A program made the position numbers and the translations under genes. 60,084 nucleotides of DNA from CAYOVG01 sp964407285 (lineage in GTDB: Bacteria; Desulfobacterota; Syntrophobacteria; Syntrophobacterales; Syntrophobacteraceae): the NCBI GenBank assembly GCA_964407285.1, contig CAYOVG010000004.1:1-60084 (forward strand), written 5' to 3'. This document shows positions 25,041-33,531 of the stretch, piece after piece. Each line of letters begins with the position of its first letter. Within the stretch, counting starts at the first letter, position 1. The notes under the pieces are model-generated. The model was not told the origin of the DNA and did no database searches. It saw nothing but the letters and a program-made list of their open reading frames with translations.

Positions 25041-25592
25041 CTATATCCCCCCCTCCCCGAAATACCTCTGCGTTACGATTTCCCAATGCCCCTGGACCTG
25101 CAAAATCATTTCGCACACCTCCCGGCATGCTCCCCGGCCGCCGCTTCTGCCGGTGGTGTAGTGGGCGTAAGGAAATACGTGTTGACTGGCGTCCGCGACG
25201 GCGACCGCGAAACCCACCTTGCGCATGACCGGGATATCGATCAGGTCGTCGCCCATGTAGCCGATCTCTTCATCCTTGAGTCCCGTGGCGGCGCGGATGT
25301 CGTCGTAGCACTCTATTTTTCTGTGAGCGTTCTGGTAAAGCCTTGCGATGCCCAGACCTTCGGCCCGACGCTCCACCGCCCGGCAGTACCGGCCCGTTAT
25401 GAGCGCCACCTCGATCCCGACCCTCTGGAGGAGCTTGATACCATGACCGTCCTTAACATCGAATTCCTTGATCTCCGTACCGTCATCGTTATAAATGACC
25501 CGCCCGTCCGTCAGTACGCCGTCCACATCGAAAATCATCATTTTGACGGGCATGATCCTTGCCCGGAGGGTTTCATCAATATCCGGCATCAT
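25041..25592 (-). CDS. kdsC: 3-deoxy-D-manno-octulosonate 8-phosphate phosphatase
   Basis: The 183-residue HAD-family protein has the KdsC pattern: MMIFDVDGVLTDGRV (nucleophile Asp), ALITGRYCRAVERRAEGLG, and the metal-binding IGYMGDDLIDIPVMRKVGFAVAVADA. The last part, ending in a GRSGGRGACREVCEMIL tail, is typical of KdsC. It removes phosphate from Kdo-8-phosphate in the Kdo pathway. It follows kdsA by 43 bases. In many relatives lptC/lptA/lptB come next; here an HD-GYP gene does. Confidence 0.93.
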   Translation of the reverse strand: MMPDIDETLRARIMPVKMMIFDVDGVLTDGRVIYNDDGTEIKEFDVKDGHGIKLLQRVGIEVALITGRYCRAVERRAEGLGIARLYQNAHRKIECYDDIRAATGLKDEEIGYMGDDLIDIPVMRKVGFAVAVADASQHVFPYAHYTTGRSGGRGACREVCEMILQVQGHWEIVTQRYFGEGGI

Positions 25593-25635
25593 ACACTATC
25601 CTTCGAACAATTCTGAGTTTGATCGCTTCGATCGG

Positions 25636-26463
25636 TTACCGTGGTCCTCGCACGGCCCGGTAGATACCCGCCAGCGAAGAGAGCAACGCGGGCACATCGG
25701 ACAGGGGCAGGGAATTCGGACCATCGCACAAGGCCCGGTCCGGGTCTTCATGAACCTCGATGAACACTCCGTCGGCGCCCGCCGCCAGGGCCGCGCGGGC
25801 CAGTGTGCCCACGTACCGGCGCTGTCCTCCCGAGCAGGTTCCCTGTCCTCCGGGGAGTTGAACGCTGTGCGTGGCGTCGAAGACGACGGGATGGCCGAGT
25901 TCAGCCATTATCGGTATGGAGCGCATATCGACCACCAGGTTGTTGTAGCCGAAAACGGTCCCGCGCTCCGTGAGAAGAATCCGGTCGTTTCCCGTCGCGC
26001 GAATCTTCTCGACTACCTGGCCCATATCCCATGGCGCCATAAACTGGGCCTTCTTCACATTGACGGGTTTGCCGGTGGAAGCCGCGGCGACCAGCAGGTC
26101 GGTCTGCCGCACGAGGAAAGCCGGCACCTGGAGAACGTCAACCACTTCCGACGCCCGCCTCGCCTCCGCGGGGCTGTGCACGTCCGTTAGAACGGGCACT
26201 CCGGCCGCATCCCGGATGCGGCCGAGGACCTCCAAACCGTGTTCGATTCCCGGTCCACGGAAGGACCGGATGGATGTCCGGTTCGCCTTATCGTACGAAC
26301 TCTTGAAGATGTACGGAATTTTAAGGCCGGCGCAGACATCTTTCATAAACCGGGCAATCCCCAGGGCCATTTCCTCGTTTTCCAGGACACACGGCCCCGC
26401 GATCACGAACAGCCGGTCCTTGCCTATTGTCCGGCCTGCCACGTCAAAGGACATCCTCGTCAA
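25636..26463 (-). CDS. kdsA: 3-deoxy-8-phosphooctulonate synthase
   Basis: The 275-residue protein matches KdsA throughout: VIAGPCVLENEEMAL, YIFKSSYDKANRTSIRSFRGPG, VLTDVHSPAEA, VLQVPAFLVRQTDLL, NVKKAQFMAPWDM, LTERGTVFGYNNLVVDMR and DGVFIEVHEDPDRALCDGPNSLPL. It condenses phosphoenolpyruvate with arabinose-5-phosphate to Kdo-8-phosphate in the cytoplasm. The position with a Cys in metal-dependent enzymes (AGPC) is Cys here, so a metal-dependent form is likely. It lies between pyrG and kdsC. Confidence 0.96.
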   Translation of the reverse strand: MTRMSFDVAGRTIGKDRLFVIAGPCVLENEEMALGIARFMKDVCAGLKIPYIFKSSYDKANRTSIRSFRGPGIEHGLEVLGRIRDAAGVPVLTDVHSPAEARRASEVVDVLQVPAFLVRQTDLLVAAASTGKPVNVKKAQFMAPWDMGQVVEKIRATGNDRILLTERGTVFGYNNLVVDMRSIPIMAELGHPVVFDATHSVQLPGGQGTCSGGQRRYVGTLARAALAAGADGVFIEVHEDPDRALCDGPNSLPLSDVPALLSSLAGIYRAVRGPR

Positions 26464-26540
26464 TCCTCCACACTCCTCGGTCGATTCCCTCGTCCCCGTG
26501 TTTCAGAAGATATCACGACAGCCGGCGGGCAACCGGGCGG

Positions 26541-26623
26541 ATTCACCCACTCACCTATTCACCCACTCACCCATTCCCCCATTCACCTACTCACCCACTC
26601 ACCCACTCACCCATTCCCCCACC
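26541..26623. repeat. CCACTCA-type heptad repeat between kdsA and pyrG
   Basis: A pyrimidine-rich array of roughly 12 seven-base units, alternating CCACTCA, CCATTCC, CTACTCA and CTATTCA. It ends at the pyrG stop codon. It differs from the GCAACCC family but has the same seven-base period. Confidence 0.85.
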
Positions 26624-26624
26624 C

Positions 26625-28304
26625 TCAACAGGCGCATTCAGGCGCCTGGAAGTCCTGCGGCCTTACGGTTTTTGCCCGCTCCATGGCCTTCCCGATGAAG
26701 GCCTTGAAAAGAGGATGCGGATCCATGGGGCGGGACTTGAATTCCGGGTGGAACTGGCATCCCAGAAACCATGGATGGTCCGCCAGTTCGATTATTTCGA
26801 CAAGGTTTCTGTCGGGGGAAAGCCCAGTGAAACGCATGCCCTTTTCCGCCAATATGTCGCGGTATTCGTTGTTGAATTCGAAACGGTGGCGGTGTCTTTC
26901 CGAAATCTCGTGGACGCCGTAGGCGTCGCCTGCCAGGCTGCCGGGTTCGATGATGCACGGATAGGCTCCCAGGCGCATCGTGCCTCCCATGTCCGATGTC
27001 TCGTCGCGAAAGATGGTCTTGTTGCTCTGATGGTCGAACCACTCCCGCATGAGGTAGATGACGGGGTAGGGAGTATGCTTGTCTATCTCCATGCTGTGCG
27101 CCTTGTTGAGTTTGGCGACGTTGCGGGCGAATTCCACTACCGCCAGTTGCATTCCGAAGCAGATCCCGAAGTAGGGTATGCGGTTTTCACGAGCGTATCC
27201 GATGGCTTTGATCTTACCGGCCACGCCCCTGTTTCCGAAGCCCCCGGGCACCAGAATCCCGTCGGCTCCTTCCAGCAGGGCTTCTCCTCCCTGCTTCTCG
27301 ACGTTTTCGGAATCGACGAAATCCAGCGCCACCCGCGCGTTGTGCGCCACTCCGCCGTGGTACAGCGCTTCGTTCAGGCTCTTGTAGGATTCCGTCAGGT
27401 CGATGTATTTCCCGACCACGGCGATCCGCACCCTGTAAGCCGGGTTCTTCATGCGCTGGACCATCTTCTCCCACTCATCGAGGATGGGAGCGCGGGTCCA
27501 GATATTGAGCATCCGCACGATCAGCGCATCCAGCCCTTCCTGGTGGAACAGGAGCGGGACTTCGTAGATGCATTCGACATCCTTGGCCGTGATGACTGCG
27601 TCGGGTTCCACGTTGCAGAAGTGGGCGATCTTACCCTTGAGGTCGGCGGAAAGCGACATCTCTGTGCGGCAAAGCAGGATGTCCGGCTGGATGCCGATGC
27701 TTCGAAGTTCCTTGACGCTGTGTTGCGTGGGCTTTGTTTTCAGTTCCCCGGCGGCCTTGATATAGGGAACCAGCGTGACATGGATGTAGAGGACGTTCTC
27801 ACGGCCCACGTCGCTTCTAAACTGGCGGATGGCTTCGAGAAAGGGGAGACTCTCTATGTCTCCCACCGTACCGCCGACCTCGATGATGGCGAGATCGACC
27901 CCATCGACCATCCCCTTGATGCACTGCTTGATTTCGTCGGTTATGTGCGGGATCACCTGCACCGTGCCGCCCAGGTACTCCCCCCGGCGTTCCTTGGTTA
28001 TGACGGAATAGTAGATGCTTCCCGAGGTGTAGTTGTTCTTTTTCGTCAGCCGGGCATGAGTGAAACGTTCGTAATGCCCGAGGTCCAGGTCCGTTTCCGC
28101 CCCATCGTCCGTTACGAAAACCTCGCCGTGCTGGAAAGGATTCATCGTGCCCGGATCGACGTTTATGTACGGGTCCAACTTCTGCAGTGTCACCCTTAAA
28201 CCGCGACTCTCCATCAACGCTGCGATCGACGCGGCGGCCAGGCCCTTTCCCAAGGATGAGAGAACACCACCCGTAATGAAAATGTATTTCGTTTGATGCA
28301 ACAT
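26625..28304 (-). CDS. pyrG: CTP synthase
   Basis: The 559-residue protein starts at MLHQTKYIFITGGVLSSLGKG. The synthetase half has the P-loop-like GGVLSSLGKG and VGGTVGDIESLPFLEA; the C-terminal glutaminase half has DGILVPGGFGNRG, the nucleophile Cys in YFGICFGMQLAV and the final His/Glu in GCQFHPEF. It makes CTP from UTP, ATP and glutamine. Its place before kdsA/kdsC fits deltaproteobacteria, where CTP is also needed to activate Kdo. Confidence 0.97.
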   Translation of the reverse strand: MLHQTKYIFITGGVLSSLGKGLAAASIAALMESRGLRVTLQKLDPYINVDPGTMNPFQHGEVFVTDDGAETDLDLGHYERFTHARLTKKNNYTSGSIYYSVITKERRGEYLGGTVQVIPHITDEIKQCIKGMVDGVDLAIIEVGGTVGDIESLPFLEAIRQFRSDVGRENVLYIHVTLVPYIKAAGELKTKPTQHSVKELRSIGIQPDILLCRTEMSLSADLKGKIAHFCNVEPDAVITAKDVECIYEVPLLFHQEGLDALIVRMLNIWTRAPILDEWEKMVQRMKNPAYRVRIAVVGKYIDLTESYKSLNEALYHGGVAHNARVALDFVDSENVEKQGGEALLEGADGILVPGGFGNRGVAGKIKAIGYARENRIPYFGICFGMQLAVVEFARNVAKLNKAHSMEIDKHTPYPVIYLMREWFDHQSNKTIFRDETSDMGGTMRLGAYPCIIEPGSLAGDAYGVHEISERHRHRFEFNNEYRDILAEKGMRFTGLSPDRNLVEIIELADHPWFLGCQFHPEFKSRPMDPHPLFKAFIGKAMERAKTVRPQDFQAPECAC

Positions 28305-28527
28305 CCGATCCTCTTCGGCTGTAAAGTAAATATGCAAATCAGTGTAGATGTGGTTTACGGCCCGAATGCCGGTCGTAAACCGTTTTCACCTGAAGTATTC
28401 GATATATTATCGCATGAGTTTTCGGATAACCGGCATGCGGCCGAAATCCTCCCGGATCGGCCGGAACGGCTTCTCGTGAAGCCCGCCAAGTATAGCAAAT
28501 GGACCTTCAAAGTCAACGCTCCCAAGG

Positions 28528-29523
28528 CTACCCCGATTCGCTGCTGATAATCTTCTGCTTCTGATCGACTATCCTCAGTCCATTCGGGGTCCGCTGCACT
28601 TTCCACACGTTGGAGGTGCTGCCGATCACATATTTCCTGGAATTCTCGACATAGAAATTGGACATGAAATTCAATATCTTGGTATCTTGACGGTCCGTGT
28701 CCCTCAATTCGACGTCGCCGTCCAGGGAGCACATGATCCTTTCCCAGTTCCTGAAATAATAACCCAGGTCCTTCTGGATATAGTCTCTCGAAACCATTCC
28801 CCTGGTATAGTAATCGACCTGGTCGGCATACGACTCGATGATGGAGCCCAGGTCTTTTCTCTCGGTCATGATCAGTATGCCTTTGACAAACTCCAGGACC
28901 TCGTCCCGGCTGATGGAGCCGGAAACCGAAACGGCCGGCGCCGTATCCCTATCCCTTTCATGGACCTGTGGAGGCCATGGAGGCTGGTCCCCCGATGCCG
29001 TGTTTTCCGGAATCCCCGTTTCTTCCCGTTGCGCGGGCTGTTCCCTTTGTTCCAGGTCGGGTTGCTCCGGAGGCCGCGCGGGTCCCCCGCGGTACCGGTC
29101 CGGTTCCGGATGAGGCTTACTTTCCTCCTGCCCGCGGTCCCGCTCGTCCCGGGATCGTCCCGGCTCCACATGGGCAAGAACCGCGCCTTCCCGCATGGGG
29201 GCGATATCCACGAGAACGGGCCGTTTGTCCTTCGTCAGACTCCCCTTTGCCGAGTAGGTGATGGTCACCTCCTTGTTTCTCATTTTCTCGGCTTTGGAGG
29301 TCAATTCGGCTTTTTTCTTCTTGTCCAGGTCGGGCCCCCAGTAAAACACGATATTAGGGGCGTACACACCGTACTGGTCCACGTGAATCACGGTTGTGTT
29401 GATCGTGTCGCCGGCATCGGGGGGGGCCGCGTCGGCGGCGAAAGAGCTTTGTCCGGTCCCGAGCGGGAGGGTCGCCAGGCATAGGAGACCAAATATCAAC
29501 GCGAACCTCGAGAACGTGGTCAT
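28528..29523 (-). CDS. Exported protein with NTF2-like C-terminal domain
   Basis: I chose the ATG at 29523, with AAGGA five bases upstream; the longer frame is spurious. The 331-residue protein has a signal peptide (MTTFSRFALIFGLLCLATL...SFAAD), a beta-rich segment (about 40-110, with TVIHVDQYGVYAPNIVFYWGP), a Pro/Glu/Arg/Gln-rich linker (about 115-190) and a C-terminal domain. That domain (RDEVLEFVKGILIMTERKDL..., GMVSRDYIQKDLGYYFRNWERI) looks like the NTF2/SnoaL fold. No enzyme activity can be claimed. It is divergent from the acetolactate decarboxylase gene. Confidence 0.75.
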   Translation of the reverse strand: MTTFSRFALIFGLLCLATLPLGTGQSSFAADAAPPDAGDTINTTVIHVDQYGVYAPNIVFYWGPDLDKKKKAELTSKAEKMRNKEVTITYSAKGSLTKDKRPVLVDIAPMREGAVLAHVEPGRSRDERDRGQEESKPHPEPDRYRGGPARPPEQPDLEQREQPAQREETGIPENTASGDQPPWPPQVHERDRDTAPAVSVSGSISRDEVLEFVKGILIMTERKDLGSIIESYADQVDYYTRGMVSRDYIQKDLGYYFRNWERIMCSLDGDVELRDTDRQDTKILNFMSNFYVENSRKYVIGSTSNVWKVQRTPNGLRIVDQKQKIISSESG

Positions 29524-29805
29524 CAGTCCTTCCTTCTTCGTGAAATGCGCGGCGGCAGTCTTTTCTTCCGCGTTTCTGTAGTTCCGGCCGGCTGCGGCGA
29601 ACGCCGGGCGGCATCCAAAGATCAAAAACCCCTTGCCATCCGGCACGGATTGCAGCATCCTGAGTACGAAACAAACGTGACATCCAATACTACGATATTG
29701 AATCACGTTCTGGCAAGAGTTCTTATTCGCCCGGACTCTCGGACCGCCCGTGAAGCGGCACAAAATTGGAGAAAAATTGGGGAGAAAGGAAAAGGAATCT
29801 TGAGA

Positions 29806-30627
29806 ATGAGAAAAAAGAATTTCGGAATGCTGCTTCGTTTTTCTATTTTCCTGTTCGTCCTGAGTCTTATCACCGGAGGTTGCGCGACATGCCGCGACCG
29901 GGAAGCGGACGCCGGCGCGCTCACCCAGGTGTCCACGATCGATGCGCTGCTCGCCGGGAGCTACGATGGCCAGGTTTCTTTCAAAAGCCTGCTCCGGGAA
30001 GGGGATTTCGGCATCGGTACGTTCCACGGTCTGGACGGCGAGATGATTTTGCTGGACGGTAGGGTCTATCAGGTTAGAGCCGATGGTAATGTCTACGTTC
30101 CCGGCATGGACCTGAAGACCCCTTTCGCCGCGGTAGTGAGATTTCACGGTGGTGACCGGATTCCCGTCACAGCGGGCGCGGATCTCCACGGCCTGGAGGA
30201 AGCGGTAAACAAAGCCGTCCCGAGCATGAACTCCATCTGCGCCGTCAAGGTCAAAGGCCGGTTTGCGCGGGTCAAGACGAGAAGCGTTCCGGCTCAGGCG
30301 AAACCCTATCCCCCTCTTACCGAAGTCACGAAGAACCAGCCGGTTTTCGAACTGGAAAACGTTTCCGGAACTCTCGTGGGATTCAGGCTTCCCCCGTATG
30401 TCAAAGGGGTGAACATGCCGGGTTTTCATTTCCATTTCCTCTCCGACGATGCGAAGTCGGGCGGGCATGTCCTGGAATGCAGGATGGATGACGCCGCCGC
30501 CGATGGCTACATCCAGGTCAACACCTGCAACCGGTTTGTCGTAATTCTGCCGGAAGGCGACAGCGATTTCAACCGCGCGGACCTGGGCGTGGACAGGTCC
30601 GGGGAATTGGAGAAGGCCGAGCGGTAG
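29806..30627 (+). CDS. Alpha-acetolactate decarboxylase, predicted lipoprotein
   Basis: The 273-residue protein begins MRKKNFGMLLRFSIFLFVLSLITGGCATC, a signal peptide with a lipobox (ITGGC). The mature part matches BudA/AldB: TIDALLAGSYDGQVSFKSLLREGDFGIGTFHGLDGEMILLDG, the Zn-site HxH...H (FHFHFLSDDAKSGGHVLEC) and the final FPEGDSDF-like VVILPEGDSDF. The enzyme turns acetolactate to acetoin. The lipoprotein location, outside the cytoplasm, is unusual for bacteria. No acetolactate synthase is near. Confidence 0.9.
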   Translation: MRKKNFGMLLRFSIFLFVLSLITGGCATCRDREADAGALTQVSTIDALLAGSYDGQVSFKSLLREGDFGIGTFHGLDGEMILLDGRVYQVRADGNVYVPGMDLKTPFAAVVRFHGGDRIPVTAGADLHGLEEAVNKAVPSMNSICAVKVKGRFARVKTRSVPAQAKPYPPLTEVTKNQPVFELENVSGTLVGFRLPPYVKGVNMPGFHFHFLSDDAKSGGHVLECRMDDAAADGYIQVNTCNRFVVILPEGDSDFNRADLGVDRSGELEKAER

Positions 30628-31128
30628 CGAACCGGAGAGCGCGCGCATTGATGCCGGCCCGAGGGTATGCTATATTGAGACAGTGAGAATTATCTCTCGG
30701 AAGACTCTCGAGGGGGTTCGGGAGCGGCGCCCGGATGCAGAGCAGCCTTTTGAACCACCCGGCATGTAGACGTGACGCAATCCGCTTTCCCTGTCCGATC
30801 CGGTCGTTGTCGACCCTTATGAGGTTATCCTCTGCCGCCTTCAAATCCGGGGACTCTCCCGAGGTGAACTTGAGCTCTTTAATCTGAAGTCGCGCCGGGT
30901 CCCGGAGGCGCTGAATCGGCAACGCCGCTTTTCATCCGGATGATGCGCCGACTCCATGCCGGTTCGGGTACGCCTGCCGGGATACTCGCGCAACCGTATG
31001 CCCTGGAAGAACCGGCCGCCCGGTCGGCACGATTCGGCAGAGGGCGTTCGGACAGCCCGATCGATTGTCCAGGGGCTGATTCAGGATCCGGGGCTGAACC
31101 AACTTATTCACAGCGGGGGCTGTATCGT
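30628..31128. other. Intergenic stretch without a supported gene
   Basis: This is non-coding as far as I can see. The frame that continues upstream of the helicase start (from 30940) has no conserved features and I did not use it. No clear hairpin or repeat was found. Confidence 0.45.
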
Positions 31129-33531
31129 ATGGCCATAGGTCGGGAACTCAAGCGGCAGAAAGAGCGTGAGGAGAGGGAAAAAGCGAGGCGCAGGGAAGTT
31201 CTGTACGATCTGCACAACGAGGAGATAAGGGAGTACAGGGCTAAAGCCCAGGAGGCCGCCAGGGCGCGAGACTTCAAAGACGCCATATCCTGGGCCATGA
31301 AGGTGCTCAAATTGGACCCCGACGACGCGGAGATGATAAACCTTGCCGCCCGTTGCGCCGTTGATATCGGCGATCAGGAGACTCTTTACTTTCTGTATCG
31401 GAAGTGTTTCCTCGACGGGACGCTCCGGTATCCGGCGCACTTCCTGAGCCTCGGCCGCATGGCGCTCCAACGAAAGCAGTACAAGCTGGCGAAGGATGCT
31501 CTGGAGTATCTCCTGGACAGGAAATCCACGTTGCCGGGTCAAATTACCAGGACCCAGGAGAAGGAGGCTTTGCGCAATCTCGAACAGGTCCTGGAGCATT
31601 TGAACCCGGCCCCCAGGAAGAAACCGGAACCTTCGGCGCCTGCCGCGGCGACCGGGGAAGCAGGGGCGGTCGAGGCCGTTGCGCTTCAGGGGGAGCATTC
31701 CTCGACCGGCGCGGTCCAGGAAGCGCTTCCCGAACTGAAGATAGTTTTCGAGACGGACGGGGCCCCCGTGCTGGAAGCGGTGAACTGCTACCGAAGATCC
31801 GACCCGCAGACCCTGGAACTCGCGCTCAAGGCTTACAGGCTCTCCTTCAGGACCTCCTACGACCAGCTCATCTGCCTGCCCTCCATCCACAACGTTCAGT
31901 CGCTCTGGTACCAGGAGGAGACGGCCCGCAAGGTGATGAAGACTTTTCGGGGGCGCACGATCCTGGCGGACGAGGTGGGACTCGGCAAGACCGTCGAGGC
32001 GGGCATAGTGCTCAAGGAATACATCATGCGAGGCCTGGTGCGCACGGCCCTCATCCTCACGCCCAGTTCCCTGGTGCACCAGTGGCAGGGGGAGTTGCGG
32101 GACAAGTTCGACATCCCGTGCGTGTCCACCAACGATCCCGCTTTCAAGGAGGACCCGGGCCGGTTCTGGGAGGAGCCGTTCATCCTGGCGTCCATCCAGA
32201 CCGCCAAAACCAAACGCCATTTCGATCTCGTTACGTCGCGGTCCTACGATATGGTGATCGTGGACGAGGCGCACCACCTCAAGAACCGCACCACCCTCAA
32301 CTGGAAGCTCGTAAACGCCATTCAGAAGACTTTCCTGCTCATGCTCACAGCCACCCCGGTCCAGAACAGCCTGGAGGAACTCTACAACCTGGTGACCCTC
32401 CTTCGCCCCGGCCATCTCAAGACCCAGAAGGCCTTCAAGGAGGAATTCGTCACGCGCGGAAATCCGACCGACCCGCGCAACCGGGAGAAGCTCCGGGAAC
32501 TCCTCAAGGAGGTCATGATTCGCAACACCCGGTCGGTCACCCAACTGCACCTTCCTCCTCGCTTCGCGCTCACGGTTCGCATCAACCCCACGCAGGCCGA
32601 AGAGGCGTTCTACCGGGCGGTCAGCAGTTTCGTGACGGAGGGCAGTTCGGCTTCCGGTTCCGGCGGCTCCGGGAAGGCCAAAGCCTCGGGCGATGCCGAT
32701 CCCGCTGCCGCCGGCGGCTCCAGCGGGACCGCCGGCATTTCCAAGATCGGCCTCCGGCGACTCCTGGAGGCCGCGGGTTCCTCCCACATGGCCGCCCTGC
32801 GAAGCCTGGAGCGCATGGACACCAGGGGCCTCGACGCCGCGACGAAGAAGCGGGTAGCCGAAATCATCGGGATCGGGAAGCAGATCCGCATGGGGAACAA
32901 AGTGGGGAGAGTACTGGAGCTTCTCAAGGCCTCCTCGGAGCAGAAGATCATTTTCGTAAACTACATCGCGACGCTCGAATATCTGGGGAAGGTCCTCAAG
33001 GAGAACGGCATCCCACACGTGGTCTTCCAGGGGAGCATGACTTCCGCCCAGAAGCGCGAAGCCATCGAGGAGTTCCGGAAAGGGAAACAGGTGCTTCTGG
33101 CCACGGGAACGGGGGGCGAAGGGCACAACCTCCAGTTCTGCCACATGATGATTAACTTCGACCTGCCGTGGAACCCGATGGAGATCGAACAGCGCATAGG
33201 CCGCATCCACCGCATCGGCCAGGAAAAGGACGTGCAGGTGTACAATTTCTGCGCCGCCGGGAGCCTCGAGGACCACATCCTGGACGTGCTGGACCGGAAG
33301 ATCAACATGTTCGAACTGGTGGTCGGCGAAATCGACATGATCCTCGGCAGGCTGCAGGGCGAGGAGGAATTCAGCGACCTGGTGTACGAAATCTGGGTGC
33401 GCCACCCCGACGAGGCGGAAAGAAAAAAGGCCTTCGACGCCCTCGCGTCCCGGCTCAAGCGCGCAAGATCGGCCTATGAAAAGAGCAAGGAACTGGATGA
33501 AAAACTCTTCCAGGAGGATTTCGGCATATGA
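31129..33531 (+). CDS. SNF2-family helicase with N-terminal TPR-like region
   Basis: The 800-residue protein starts at MAIGRELKRQKEREEREKARR. Residues about 30-150 are alpha-helical with TPR character (FKDAISWAMKVLKLDPDDAEMINLAARCAVDIGD...). Then comes a Swi2/Snf2 motor: motif I ADEVGLGKTVEAGI (near 281), motif II DEAHH (near 379), motif III LTATPVQNSLEELYNL, and in the second lobe VFQGSMTSAQKREAI, GEGHNLQFCHMMINFDLPWNPMEIEQRIGRIHRIGQ. A Gly/Ser/Ala insert lies near 505-535. It resembles RapA-type translocases. The stop overlaps the next ATG (ATGA). Confidence 0.92.
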   Translation: MAIGRELKRQKEREEREKARRREVLYDLHNEEIREYRAKAQEAARARDFKDAISWAMKVLKLDPDDAEMINLAARCAVDIGDQETLYFLYRKCFLDGTLRYPAHFLSLGRMALQRKQYKLAKDALEYLLDRKSTLPGQITRTQEKEALRNLEQVLEHLNPAPRKKPEPSAPAAATGEAGAVEAVALQGEHSSTGAVQEALPELKIVFETDGAPVLEAVNCYRRSDPQTLELALKAYRLSFRTSYDQLICLPSIHNVQSLWYQEETARKVMKTFRGRTILADEVGLGKTVEAGIVLKEYIMRGLVRTALILTPSSLVHQWQGELRDKFDIPCVSTNDPAFKEDPGRFWEEPFILASIQTAKTKRHFDLVTSRSYDMVIVDEAHHLKNRTTLNWKLVNAIQKTFLLMLTATPVQNSLEELYNLVTLLRPGHLKTQKAFKEEFVTRGNPTDPRNREKLRELLKEVMIRNTRSVTQLHLPPRFALTVRINPTQAEEAFYRAVSSFVTEGSSASGSGGSGKAKASGDADPAAAGGSSGTAGISKIGLRRLLEAAGSSHMAALRSLERMDTRGLDAATKKRVAEIIGIGKQIRMGNKVGRVLELLKASSEQKIIFVNYIATLEYLGKVLKENGIPHVVFQGSMTSAQKREAIEEFRKGKQVLLATGTGGEGHNLQFCHMMINFDLPWNPMEIEQRIGRIHRIGQEKDVQVYNFCAAGSLEDHILDVLDRKINMFELVVGEIDMILGRLQGEEEFSDLVYEIWVRHPDEAERKKAFDALASRLKRARSAYEKSKELDEKLFQEDFGI

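Noticed and set aside
28293..28547. Plus-strand 84-codon frame upstream of pyrG
   Set aside because: It starts inside the pyrG 5' end on the other strand, has no ribosome binding site and no family features.
30940..31128. N-terminal extension of the SNF2 helicase
   Set aside because: The extra 63 codons have no ribosome binding site and low-complexity, unconserved-looking content; the ATG at 31129 begins a charged helix typical of a true N-terminus.
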